A stretch of DNA of 64,000 bases from Hibiscus mutabilis. Taxonomy: Eukaryota > Streptophyta > Magnoliopsida > Malvales > Malvaceae. A program made the translations under genes and the position numbers. Shown piece by piece: positions 36,640 to 47,899 of the stretch (position 1 is the first letter of the stretch; each line of letters starts with the position of its first letter). The notes under the pieces were generated by a model, which worked only from the letters and a program-made list of their open reading frames with translations, made no database searches and was not told where the DNA came from. The DNA is taken from positions 60,125,741 to 60,189,740 of the forward strand of contig CM033714.1 in the NCBI GenBank assembly GCA_019671005.1, read 5' to 3'.

Positions 36640-36950
36640 TTTTAAATCAAAAACCCTTTTCAAATATTTAATTAGAAGAATGACCCCTACCAACGTTATT
36701 TGGAAAAATGACTCCCAAATCGACCACATAGGAATACCTCGTGTTCTACAAAACATGATTATAAGACCTCGATTTTTGCAGGATGTGAGATCCATCCTAC
36801 ATCGAAGGAATTTTCAGATAACCCAATATAAAATTTGGGAAAAAGACCTCGCGTTCTGCACATAGCAAGGTCCCCAAGAAATTGAAATATCATCGGTCGA
36901 TATTATACTCAACTCGTGATCTGCAGAATGCGAGGTCAGTAAAATCGAGG
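36640..36950 (-). repeat. CCTCGC/GCGAGG-rich dispersed repeat, copy 1
   Basis: On the minus strand it contains TTTCTTGGGGACCTTGCTATG, then GTGCAGAACGCGAGGTC, then a series of short inverted CCTCG/CGAGG pairs. It aligns in order with the plus-strand copies at 38074-38340 and 41150-41540. No protein is encoded. Confidence 0.6.
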
Positions 36951-36959
36951 CTGAAATAC

Positions 36960-37297
36960 AAGGGTCTATAGGCATGTTTCAGGTGTTTTTTCGGGTTGTT
37001 AATTAGAAAATTTTTGTAATTTTTAAGCCTAGCGGCGTAGTATTGAAACTTATCTTTCAGTTGAGGCTAATATTGGCACATATGAGACATTATAAATATG
37101 GTAAAAATCACGTAGGAAATGATTCCAAACCTTGGTTGTGTGCATGAAGAAAAATCTAAAATGGCTTGATAGGCATGTTGGAGGGGATTTTCTAGGAAGT
37201 TAATCACAATATTTGCTTAATCTTTAAGCTTAGAGGTGTAATATTAGAACTTATCTTTCATTTAAGGAACTTATCTTTCATTTGAGATTGATATTGG
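36960..37297. repeat. Diverged tandem duplication
   Basis: ATAGGCATGTT ... TTTAAGC(C/T)TAG ... ACTTATCTTTCA ... GATATTGG-type order occurs twice, at about 36970-37080 and 37170-37296. A 20-bp phrase GGAACTTATCTTTCATTT is itself doubled near 37247-37280. Confidence 0.5.
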
Positions 37298-38036
37298 TGT
37301 TGGAGTATGCCCAAAGACCAATCATAAGATGATTGTAAAAGACATTTATTTTATCATGTTTATTAATATAAAGTCATTATTATTATCTCAATCATTATTT
37401 TGCGCATAAATAAATAAACTGAATTATAATAAAGTCCTTAGAATAATATGGTTATTTTTAAATGTCCTTAGTCGAGTATTATTGTGGGTATGAACAACAA
37501 TAATGCATTAAGACTAATATGTAGTTGATTGATGACAAAGTGTTGTCATTGACATGAAGATGTCAAAATCAATACATAAGTATGTGTTAGAGAATGACAT
37601 CTTGGGTGACCATTTATGAACATGTTTCTTGGATTATTATGTGACAGTCACAACATTGCTCATAGGGATAACTACATGTATGATCCTCAGACTTGAGATC
37701 ATCATTATTTCAACTTTGTGAGTGGCATATTTTGATACAGTCAAACGTGTGTCGTAATTGACTACACTATAAAGACTGATATTGGATTTATCACAATCTA
37801 TGTAGAGGGATATGGTTGATCAAGATAGGATTTGTCCTTCCTACATAATAGGAGCAATATTACAGGCCACTTGATTGAGTGAGACTAGAAATGCATGGCC
37901 ATGCTCGAATAAATTGATACGAGATATCATAGTTATTCGTATATAGTAGTATACTTAAGATATCAAGAAATATTAGATGGACTATACAAGTGTGACTATT
38001 CCATGACTTGTGTCCAATCTAGATATAAAGGACAAA
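37298..38036 (+). mobile_element. Truncated Copia LTR, same family as 10811-19180
   Basis: It starts TGTTGGAGTATGCCCAAAG and follows the LTR for about 740 bp, stopping just after TCTAGATATAAAGGACAAA. The promoter half of the LTR is missing. It is followed by a 37-bp repeat of its own interior (38037-38073 repeats 37913-37949) and then by unrelated repeat DNA, so the right edge is a recombination joint. Confidence 0.8.
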
Positions 38037-38073
38037 TTGATACGAGATATCATAGTTATTCGTATATAGTAGC

Positions 38074-38340
38074 CTTCTACAGAAAGCGAGTTCCATGTAA
38101 TAAATCTCGCGATAAATTCATCCGCCTCTTTAATTTCTCGGGGACATCGCTGTGTGCAAAACGCGAGGACTTTATCCCTAATTTTAAATTAGGTTATCTA
38201 AAAAGTCCTTCCACGTATGACGGACCTCGCGTCCTGAAGAGAGCGAGTTCTTTAATCGCGTTTTGTGGAATGCGATGTCTTCTTACGTGGCCAATTTGAG
38301 GATCATTTTTCTAAATAAAACTAAAAAAGACTTGTTTTTT
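38074..38340 (+). repeat. CCTCGC/GCGAGG-rich dispersed repeat, copy 2
   Basis: It has TTAATTTCTCGGGGACATCG, GTGCAAAACGCGAGGAC, GGACCTCGCGTCC and GCGTTTTGTGGAATGCGA in the same order as copies 1 and 3. Several short inverted pairs could form hairpins. Confidence 0.6.
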
Positions 38341-38599
38341 AAATAAATATTTAATTTAGATTTTTCATATAAAAATGCCTATTATCGAATTTATGTATGC
38401 CCGTCTTAATAATATTATGAGTATTTTATTAAGAGTGCAATGTAACTATTATTACACTCTATTAAATTTTTTGCTGCCATCAAAAATAAAGAATTTGTCC
38501 TCAATACAAAAATATAATATAATTTTACCAATTTTTATTTAAGTGTTCTATAGGAACAAAATATATCCGTAAAAAAGCCTTCAGGCATACTCCCTATAT
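38341..38599. other. AT-rich spacer
   Basis: No gene or transposon end was seen. Confidence 0.5.
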
Positions 38600-39120
38600 G
38601 ACGAAATGATGAATGATTCAAATAGGTGAATGCATGTGGTGGCAACTGTTCTCAATTTGTCGCTAATCGTAGGCGCCTGGTGTTGTTCTCGGCGACGAGG
38701 CCTTTGAGCCGTGTGCTTCTTCTTCTCCCCGCTTGCTCTCATCTCCGCTACCACGCTGCGCCGGCAGGTGGCTTTGGGGAGGCACATCTTATTTCTCGCT
38801 CTTCTCCTTCCGGTGAGGCACATGTGGCTTCTCATTTTCTTCGAACCACTCTATATAATTATATATAAAATTATGGTCGATGATGGGTTCACAAATGAGC
38901 CGCCTACCAATTATGTTCCTCCACCGCCTCATCCACACCACGATGGTGCTTCCCTAATCAATGCCTTCTCTGTCGCTGCTAAACGCATGCAATTCATTCA
39001 AATTTAGAGGTGGCCGCGTAATCTTAGGACACAAGGAAATTGCTCGCGAAGACGCGATCTGATGCCACCCGAGACTATTTCTGATAAATGCATCGGCAAA
39101 GTTAACATCCAAACGTCATG
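38600..39120. other. GC-rich island, possible degraded gene fragment
   Basis: This stands out against very AT-rich surroundings. A plus frame near 38872-39007 starts MVDDGFTNEPPTNYVPPPP and continues with HPHHDGASLINAFSVAAKR. The upstream part is Leu/Ser/Arg-rich in several frames. I recognise no family. It could be a captured or decayed gene exon, or a GC-rich 5' part of an unknown repeat. Confidence 0.35.
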
Positions 39121-41149
39121 ATATAAAATTTTTAAAATTAAGGATAATGAATTATTTCCAAACTTAATTTTTTTGTTCAACTTGACAATAAATATCTAAT
39201 TACAAAATTATTTTTTTAAAAATGAAATTGATTAAAAATATTACCTCATCTCAAGCCTAAATCTTTGAGTTGTTGGTAGTATAATGGATGACTACCATTT
39301 AATAAAATCTTATTTTCTAACCTAAAAACTAAACCAATATTTTATTACCATATACTCACTGTAATTTTATAGCACTAAACATTCAAATCAAGCCTAATTC
39401 AGAACATAAGACAATTCTTCAATGGCATTCGATCGACATTTAAGCCTAAACTTTACACATCCTGATCTCAACTCTTATTTCTAGATTCTCAAAATTAGAT
39501 GAGACAACTATCAAATGACTTTGTTGCAGATTTTCTAGCATCAAGCCCCCTAATAACTCAGAAAAATTTGCGTAACAAATTTTAAAATCAGCAATTATTA
39601 TGATAAAAATTTACATAATAAAATAAAAATAAATTATCATAAATAATAAAATTATATTAACTTTGTTTATTTTTTCTATCGCATGAAGATTGAAAAAAGT
39701 ATATAATTTTATCACTATCGAAATTGTTGGAGCCATTTCCAAGCACCACAACACAAGAAGTATCACCATTTTCGAGCTATAACCTCTTTCACTAAGCGTA
39801 CTGTAAGACAAATATTTAGGCTTGTGTACAAAGATGAAATGCAGTGTCCCGTGATCCACCTTTCTAGTAACGATTTATCAATGGAGTGATGCAACTTGGT
39901 GTCATAATATTCAAACATGGCCAAAACTAGTTTCTTCCAAATAATGAATCCCATAAGGTGGTTTCCTTATGGCTGGAGGTAACAGTCAACACACGCTCAT
40001 ACCCCTTAAAAATTAAAATTTAAAAATAATAAATTAATAACAACTAGCGTTGATTAATTAAATAAAAATGATTTATTTTGTATTTGTTCTGTTTAACACA
40101 TGTTTCGATCAAGTTGTAAGTCACTATTGATCGAATCTTCAACTTCTTTAAAAATAGGATCAATACCGATCAAAAAGTATATGAAAAGGAAGATGAGATG
40201 TGAGACCTAGGAGAGAATAAGTCTCTATTTATAGAGTTACATAATAGCCTCACTATGGCAAGACGACAAAGAAATTTACTATAGATATAATAGTACCCGT
40301 CTATCATGATTTCTAAATAAAAATTGTAAATTATTTTTTAAAATAATGAATATAAGTTTATTTTAATTTTAAATAAAAATTTTAATTTTAAGTTTTAAAT
40401 TTTACTTTAGATTATTATAAATTTAAATCATCGATGTTAAACTTTTACAGTCCTTTTTATTTATTTGAATCTTTTTTTACTATCTTATTTTTTTATTTTA
40501 GATTATGATTGTTTTAAGATGAATGAATCTCCTAATAATTAGGATATTTTTAAAATTATAATTTTTTAAATTACCGTGTTTTAAATATTATAGAATTAGG
40601 ATATTTGAAAATATTTTTTAAAATAAATTAGGGGTTTTTTAATTACCATCTATAAATTTTAAAAGATTTTTTAAAATCTTTTAAAATATTTTAGAATTAG
40701 GATATTTGAAAAGATTTTTTAAATAAATTAAGATTTTTTAATTACCATCTATAAATTTAAAATGTTTTTTAAAATATTTTTTAAAAAAAAGTGACATCTT
40801 TTTGGTCAAAATTGTTGCGATGTCATAGAACTCGTTTTTTTGCATAAAGCGAGTTTCTAGAATTTTTACACATTATTTTTAAATTTTAAATTCTTATTTT
40901 ATTTATAAAATTATCTTTTAAATTCTTTTATAGAAGATGGTAAGCATTATTTTTTAAGGATCCTTATTTAAAAAGGTTATAATTTTAAGATATTTTAAAA
41001 GATAGTAATTTTTTGTTTAATTTTTTTAAAATTAAGATACTTTGAAAGATTTTTTAAAATTAAAAATTTTAATTACATTTTTTAAATATTTTAAAAGATG
41101 GATATTTTAAAACATTTTTATTCAAATAGTAACGTCTTTTTGTCAAAAC
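39121..41149. other. AT-rich intergenic DNA with internal duplications
   Basis: No supported gene. The minus frames at 39611-39954 have no recognisable domain. At 40565-40770 the phrase AGAATTAGGATATTTGAAAA..TTTTTTAA..AAATTA followed by TTTTTTAATTACCATCTATAAATTT occurs twice. Near 40795-40865 lies a partial CTCGTTT...AAGCGAG unit related to the CCTCGC repeat. Confidence 0.45.
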
Positions 41150-41540
41150 TTTTGCCATGTCAGTCAGATGAACCTCGCTTTCTATAGAGAGCGACTGAGC
41201 GAATTTCCAGTAATAAAGTTTCAAGACAAATTTGTTTGCCACCTTAATTTCTTGGGGACCTCGCTATGTACAGAACGCGAGGTCTTTTCTCAAATTTTAT
41301 ATTGAGTTATTTGAAAAGTTCTTCTACGTAAGATAGATCTCGCGTCTTACAGAAAACGAGGTCTTTAATTGCGTTTTGTAGAACACGAGATATTTTTATA
41401 TAGTCGATTTAGAGTTATTTTTTAAAATAATACTGGCAAGAGATTATTTTTTTATTAAATATTAAAGCGGGGTTTTTGATTTAAAAATGCCTAAGATAAT
41501 TGTTTTGTTTAAGATGACATTTTTAGAGTACCTGACAGAA
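41150..41540 (+). repeat. CCTCGC/GCGAGG-rich dispersed repeat, copy 3
   Basis: It carries AACCTCGCTTTCTATAGAGAGCG, TTCTTGGGGACCTCGC, CAGAACGCGAGGTC, ATCTCGCGTCTTACAG and GCGTTTTGTAGAACACGAG in the same order as copies 1 and 2. The words come as near-palindromic pairs. Confidence 0.6.
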
Positions 41541-42774
41541 TATAATGTCTCTGTGTAAAACAAACAAGACCATGGACCCTAATGAATATGTAAGGGGCTT
41601 ACAAATCACAATCACGTGCAGAAAGAGACAACATTATTCAAACAAAAACCTAAAAAATTAATAAATAATGACCTTTATGCGTTGATGGTTAATGTACGAG
41701 TGGGTAACTCTGGACAGTTCACCCTTTTTTTTTTTATATCGGCACAATAATGTTTACATGTTTTTAAAAATTTTGACATGTTTTTTAACTTATAGAGTAA
41801 TCATAGTAATAAAAGATACTGTATTTTATCTTAGTAATTTATATTTGAGCATTATGTGTGCACGATGTGTATACGTTATTAAAAAATTAAACATATACTA
41901 TCTTATATTTATATCAAAATATTAAAAAAATATTCACATGTTTTAAAAAATATATTTTATTTTTAAAAAATTCCTAGTTTGTTAAAACCAATACAAAATT
42001 ATATATTTTTGTCTAGTTCCATTGGAACGTTAGTTGTTATTTGACCATACATGCAATATTCTTATATAAGAAAATGCCACAAGAATATTTATAGGATTAA
42101 AGTTGCTTTTCTTTTATTTCTAATAAAAAATTGGAAGATGCTTGATTTTTAGTGGTATCTTCACTTTAAATTTGTAATTTTGTAGGATATATTTTGAACA
42201 TTCAATGTTATTTATATTATTTTTTTTATTTTCTAGATACAGCGTTGCTCGAATCCGAATCAACGAGAGAGAATAATTCATTATATACAACTAAAATTAC
42301 TCTTTAAATACAATTTTGTAGGATATTTAGAATTCTAGAATTCATGTGAAATTTTTGTAACTTCGTGACGAGATTACAGTATTTGTAAGTGGGCTAACCT
42401 TGGGGCTCCATTTGAACTTCAACCAAACTCTCCCAATATGCCTTCCTATTTTGTTTGCCTGTATAGCCTTTATGGCCAACTAGAGCCTAACTTTATTTGC
42501 ACTAGGCTTGCATTTGTTTGGAACTAAAGGTTAAAGTCAGTTCCGTCTTGGCCCAGATTGAAAACAATTTTGGGATGTCTATAGTCCGATCCGATTCTCG
42601 TTAAGAACTCTCCTTCATATGTAATCAAGTATGATTTCTTAAGACTATAATCAAGTATGCATTAACAACGCATGAATTCATACTTTTGATAATAAACTGT
42701 ATTGTAACACTTAATTGAAATTCTTAAAAGAAAAAAAGTAACGCAGAAAATTAAAATTCTTAACATTTCTTTTA
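41541..42774. other. Intergenic DNA upstream of the CHUP1-like gene
   Basis: AT-rich with no supported gene. The 77-codon frame at 41692-41925 is hydrophobic and biased, as expected by chance here. Confidence 0.5.
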
Positions 42775-42860
42775 TTAAATAGAAAAGTATTACACTCTCG
42801 TGTGTCGGGATTCGAACTCATACGAGATGGGGTAATATGAGCATCCTTAATTTTAACTAA
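42775..42860 (-). mobile_element. SINE-like sequence with Pol III box B
   Basis: On the minus strand GAGTTCGAATCCCGACAC is a near-perfect box B. Upstream on that strand TTTAGTTAAAATTAAGG could be a decayed box A. No cloverleaf is possible. The ends of the element were not defined. Confidence 0.4.
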
Positions 42861-43348
42861 ATATTTTTGCTAGATGACATTGTATATATAAATTCAGATG
42901 TAGACAATACATTAAATATTAACCCTTGAAGTATTATTTTACAATTCTAACAAATTTCATGAGGAAAATATGATGAGGTGTGATTGTGCAGAGTTTGATT
43001 ATACATGTTCATTAAAGAAGAAAAGGTACTATTTATGCAACACAGAAGGAATCAGATTCCAAATATCAAAATTAATATGAATTGGAGGTGGCACTGTTAA
43101 GCCTTTTAAAGTGGTCAAGAAGCAACCACCAATGGCAATTAAACCTATTCCTCTAAGCCAAGAAAAAGTTATGTAAACATAAAGGTTAAGAATCTTTCTC
43201 TTTATAGCTTTATAAGAAAAATACACATATTGATCGTATAGAAAATTAAACAAAATTTCCCCAAGTTTTCTGTTCTGCATTTGCATTCCTTTGTCTTACG
43301 ATTTGATTAGCCGAACAATCGAATTCGGAAGCTGAAAAAGATTTTGTG

Positions 43349-44834
43349 ATGGAAAGTTCATCATCAAAAGCTGAAGTAATTAAGCCAGTGCTTCTTAAGG
43401 CTGGCATTCCATTGGCGCTATCTGTTGCAGGGTTTCTCTATGCCAGGATCATAGGGAAAAGGAGAATAAACCTTGAAGTTTCTTCAATGGAAGATGATCC
43501 TCAAGAGTTCAGAGGTGAAGATAGACTTGATTCTACATCTTCAACAAGTGGAGACGAAGGAGAAATGATTTGTACAAGTGCTGAGTTTATGAGCATGATT
43601 AAAAGCTCGGAAATTCGGAACAGAATTGCTTACGAAGAAGAGATTGCAGGCCTAAGAACGCGAGTCGAACAACTTCAGAAGAGAGAATGGGAATTAGAAA
43701 GGAAGTTTCTTCGTTTCTGTGATCTTAAAGAACAAGAATCTGTGCTTATGGAACTTAAGAACATGTTGTTGTTGGAGACTCTCTATGCCGAGTTCATGGA
43801 TCGAGAACTTTCATCCATGGAGACCGAGAACAAAAGGGTCGAAAGCATAGTTATGGAACATTTAAGAGTTGTGGAGCAGGTTGAGTATTGGAAATCAAAG
43901 AATGGATTGCTTGAGAGACAAGTTAATAGGCTGTTGAGAAAAGCAAAAGGCCAAGACAAACTCTTAAGAGAAAAAGATTCCAAGATTGTAGCTAAAGATG
44001 CAGAAATTAGAAGAAATGGTGAGGAACTGCAAGGAAGAAACAATACCATCAAGAAACTTGAGGATGAAGTTAAAGAGCTCAAATCTCTCACCAATCAATT
44101 GCAGGATCAGAAAAATGAGCTTTCAAAGAAGTTGGAATTGGCAGAGGAATCACTTTCAGCAATCTCAAAGGTATGTTAAGTTACACTATTTTTCTTGAAG
44201 TACTCATATCTGACATTTAACCCTCCTAATACATGAGAATCTTTGAAAAAATTGAGCATACTTGTGTTAGACGCATTCTGTATCCGACACTTACATTCGA
44301 GTTTGATCAATTCTAACTGAGACCCAACTATTGTATTTTCAGACTGAAGAAGAGGGGGTGACTAAGGAGGAATACAACCAACTTGCAAATGACTATGAAG
44401 AAGTTCAGAAGGAGAGAGCTGATGAACTTAAAGAACTTACATACTTAAGATGGTGCAATGCCTGCTTGAGGTACGAGCTGAAGCGATATCAACTGCTGCA
44501 AGAGTATATCGAGGAGGGCAAGGATCATCTTGAACAAGAATTCGAAGAATGTGGAGAAAATGTAGGATTTAGAATCGAGCAGCAGTTAGATGGACCGGAA
44601 ACGGTGGAGCCTGTCGAGCCTCGCTTGAGTGTTACAAAAGATAGTCCGGTTAGCTCCAAAAGGCAGAGATTGCTTAAGAAGTTCAAGAAATTGGTTGACG
44701 GAGGTGACAAAATGAAGCAAAAGTTGGATGGTCTAGACAAGCATGAAAGGAAGTGCTTTGGCAGACATTCGGTTTGTGATGAAATGCAAGAGGAACATCT
44801 TGTTCAAGCAAGGACATCATGTTCCAGTGTGTAA
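43349..44834 (+). CDS. CHUP1-like coiled-coil membrane protein, two exons
   Basis: Exon 1 is 43349-44170, exon 2 is 44343-44834, with a GTATGT donor, TTTTCAG acceptor and phase 0 join, giving 437 residues. CHUP1 (CHLOROPLAST UNUSUAL POSITIONING 1) anchors chloroplasts to actin. Visible here: a hydrophobic N-terminal segment (about residues 12-35, LLKAGIPLALSVAGFLYAR) of the kind that targets CHUP1 to the chloroplast outer envelope, an acidic linker (45-75), a long coiled coil (about 85-300), the family hallmark YLRWCNACLRYEL (about 308-320), and a basic SSKRQRLLKKFKK stretch. It lacks the proline-rich and large C-terminal domain of CHUP1, which is about 1000 residues, so a role in actin binding is not shown. 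The ATG at 43349 is the first in frame. Frame and splice sites are clean, so this is the only intact gene in the window. Confidence 0.85.
44171..44342 (+). other. Intron of the CHUP1-like gene
   Basis: The 172-bp intron is AT-rich, starts GTATGT and ends TTTTCAG. The exon frames join exactly (AAG to ACT). Confidence 0.85.
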
Positions 44835-45012
44835 GAAAATTCATGCTTATCGCTGAATAATGCTAGCTCGGAGACCTATAAAAATCCATGTGGTGAAGAA
44901 ACCTACAGTTGGAATTAAAATGGAAATACTGCATCTTTGGGAAATTGTGTAGAACAATTGCTAATGACATAGTTTGAAAGATAAAAGAAATGTACATCCA
45001 AATCGGAAGGGC

Positions 45013-45097
45013 AATAAAAAAAATTACATCGAAGTGTTTCTTTCCTTTGTTTATCTGAGCATGGACACCAAGAGTGGTTTATGAACGTACAAATAAA
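45013..45097 (+). terminator. Candidate polyadenylation signals of the CHUP1-like gene
   Basis: AATAAA occurs at 45013-45018 and again at 45092-45097, 180-260 bp after the stop codon, a normal plant 3' UTR length. Which one is used cannot be told. Confidence 0.4.
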
Positions 45098-45168
45098 GAT
45101 TAACAAGTCACTTTATTTTTTATTTCATTTTTAGTAACCTTATTTATAGATTTATATTCATGCAGAAG

Positions 45169-45451
45169 CTAAAAGTTTTTATAAGTGTCTTAATTTTAGT
45201 TTTAAGGATTCAGTTTAGGGCTATTGTTTATAAGTTTAGGTTTAGGGTTTAGAATTTATGGATAGTAATTAGAATTTAGGGTAATATAGTGAGACATTTT
45301 GGTTTTAACCTATAAACCCTAAATTATAATCATAAATCCTAAATTATAACCACAACCATTAAATTATAAATCCTAAACTTAAACTCCTAAATCCTACACC
45401 CTAAATTAAATTTCTAAACCCTAAAATTAAAGCACTTGTGAAAATTTTTAG
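45169..45451. repeat. Foldback MITE with telomere-like arms, copy with good ends
   Basis: The ends are inverted over about 31 bp: CTAAAAGTTTTTATAAGTG on the left and the complement of CACTTGTGAAAATTTTTAG on the right. The left arm is made of TTTAGG/TTTAGGGTTTAG words and the right arm of CCCTAAA words. The arrangement matches 1557-1852. No clear target duplication was found. It sits just downstream of the CHUP1-like gene. Confidence 0.65.
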
Positions 45452-45589
45452 TTTCCACCGTCGATGGATTGAATAATTACCCATTTAGTATTACAATATA
45501 ATATTTCATACGATATAAATCACATAATGTATATAAAAAAGAACAAAATTCTTCTGTACTTTTCTATGTCCCAACACTAAAAAATTAAA

Positions 45590-46052
45590 TGTTAAGCCAT
45601 AACTATAAATTCTAAATCTTAAACTGTAAACCATAAATCCTAGAAATATACCTTATATTTAATTTTCTAAACTTTAATCATAAACCCTAACTTTAAATTT
45701 TAACCATAAACCTATTTTTAGTGTGTGAATATATATACACACAAAAAGAAAAAGATTTCTATTCAAAAAGAAAAAACAACATTTTTAAACCTAAAAAGTA
45801 GACAGAGCTCGAACAATAATGGAGTTCAACTCTACCCAATATTCAAATGAGCCTAACCCTTTTGTTCAAGCCCATTTTCGAGCCTAATATGTTTGCGGGA
45901 CTCAATTTTTTAGGTTAAGGTTATTTATTCAGATTTTTGGGCTCAAACTCTTCCAAATTATTTTTTTTCTAGTTTAATTTTGGATTTAGATTAGTTTGAA
46001 TTAAATAGACTTAAATAAATTCAAATGATTTTAAAGCTTTATAATTTTTTGA
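45590..46052. other. Repeat debris and AT-rich DNA
   Basis: At 45595-45715 there is another run of CCTAAA-type words, probably a right-arm fragment of the same MITE family. The rest shows no gene. Confidence 0.4.
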
Positions 46053-46057
46053 TAAAT
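46053..46057. repeat. Target-site duplication TAAAT
   Basis: TAAAT precedes the LTR and recurs at 51554-51558. A five-base match in AT-rich DNA is weaker proof than GTTTC, but it is exactly placed. Confidence 0.7.
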
Positions 46058-46267
46058 TGTTGTGAATAAAGTAAAGAACAAGAACAAAATAGATGAACAA
46101 GAACAAGAACAAGATGAGAGACAAAGAGAGACTTATATTATATTCTCAAAGTATGGTTGTGTACAATGCTTTCTCCAAACTCTATATTTATAGGCATAAG
46201 ATGAAAACCCTAATTTCAATGGGTATTAATATATGGATATCAACCATAAATAAAGAAATTCATAACA
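46058..46267 (-). repeat. 3' LTR of the minus-strand Copia
   Basis: It matches the block at 51341-51553, including the phrase GATGAACAAGAACAAGAACA and the TATATTTATAG promoter-like word. Confidence 0.85.
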
Positions 46268-46559
46268 CTCTCCCTTGGATATCCATGAAGATAATGTGTC
46301 TTGTTAAAATCTTACTAAGGTAAAAACCATGTGGGAAAAAAAATTCTTAGTGAAGGAAAAAGAGTACACACATCTTTGATACGCATAACATGTTGCCTCA
46401 TTAAAAACCTTGTCAGGAAAACCCATTGAGACAAAACCTCGGTTAAGGGAAAAAGAGTGCAACGCGTATTTACTCTCCCTCATGAAAATATCACATAAGA
46501 TCTTTGAATCTTCATAATTTAATCTTGAATATAATCTTCAAATGTTGAAGTAGACTATG

Positions 46560-47620
46560 CACTGGTGAATATATCTTTCAAATTACTGCTTGAAAGGATT
46601 CATCGAATTCTATTCTTCTGAAGATCATGAGGGACGGAACTTTGAAGAAATATGTTTCGTTTTATCACATTTGATGTATCCACCTTGAGATATAAATTTT
46701 GCATTATCTCTACACAAGATAGCTTGCATCTTATCTTGTGAAAGCAATTCACATATCTTCTGGATATGTTTAGCCAAACACATATTTCGGCTTTGCATCG
46801 TGCATAGCAATTATTTACATAATCTGGAGAGGCATCGAGTTTTGAAAGATCTAGAGGTAATGGTATCGTAGCACTTAGATAGTATTTTTGGACCAACTAA
46901 GATATGATGCTTCCATATCAATATATCTATATATATGGTGCTTTTGGACAAAGAATATCATCACCCTTTTCTCGAGGGCAAAATGGATCTTTGTTTACAT
47001 TAAGAGACCTAGCAACCAGAAGGGTGATCAATGAATATGCATTATGCATGTAAAGTCTCTTTAAACATTTTTCTATGTATGTTGATTGATGCACAAAGAT
47101 TCCATTGTTAAGGAGATCTTTTCACGATTCTCAACGATATTCAAATCATCAACATACACAACAACAACAAAGACAACTCCAGAGCTAAACTTCTTAATAA
47201 AAATGCTCGGGCAAATTGAATCATTCTTATAGCCTTCCACTAATAAGTATTCATTGAGGCGATTATACAATATGCGCCCAATTTGTTTAATCCATAAATA
47301 GATAAGTTCAATTTGATTGAATAGTGTTCTCGAGAACTTGAATTAACTGCTTCTGCAATCTAAATCCTTCCAGAAGTTTCATGTAAATTTTATTATTAAG
47401 AGGCTCATACAAATAGGATGTAACGACATCTATTAGGCGGAAACTAAGTCTTTTATTGTCAGACTAATAAAAATCTTTTGCATCCACCACCGAGGAGTAT
47501 GTTTTCTCATAATCGATTCTAGGTCTTTGTGAGAATCCTTGTGCAATCAAACGAGTTTTATATCTCACAATTTCCCCTTTTTCATTTCTCTTTCTCACAA
47601 AGACTCATTTATATCCACGG
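46560..47620 (-). pseudogene. Copia RT and RNase H remnant
   Basis: On the minus strand, TRLIAQGFSQRPRIDYEKTY near 47525-47585 is the start of RT; the catalytic box VVYVDDLNIV lies near 47125-47160 and is intact. RNase H remnants follow (a DNA-like MQNLYLKVDTSN segment and SVPHDLQKN near 46620-46700). Many stops and frame changes are present. Function is lost. Confidence 0.75.
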
Positions 47621-47899
47621 GCTTTACACCGGCCCGAATACTTCTCCTTTCGAAAGAGATTTTATTTTCTCCTCAATTGCCTCTTTCCATTTTGGCCAAT
47701 CATTTCTTTGTTTACGTTGTCCAATTGACAATGGTTAATGATCCACATTATCATCCAAAATCTCTAGTGCTATATTGCATGCAAATGTATTATCGACGTC
47801 GATTTGATTTTGATTCCACTTGTTACCAGACATGACATAGTTTATTGAGATCTCATCATTATCAAGTACCTGAGTCATGTCTACTGTATCTTATGGAGG

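Noticed and set aside
39611..39954. Minus-strand frames of 82 and 63 codons
   Set aside because: No domain, no splice or promoter context; I could not link them to a transposon protein.
43783..44094. 103-codon minus-strand Ser/Leu-rich frame
   Set aside because: It is antisense to the CHUP1-like exon; coiled-coil codons commonly give open Leu/Ser-rich frames on the other strand.
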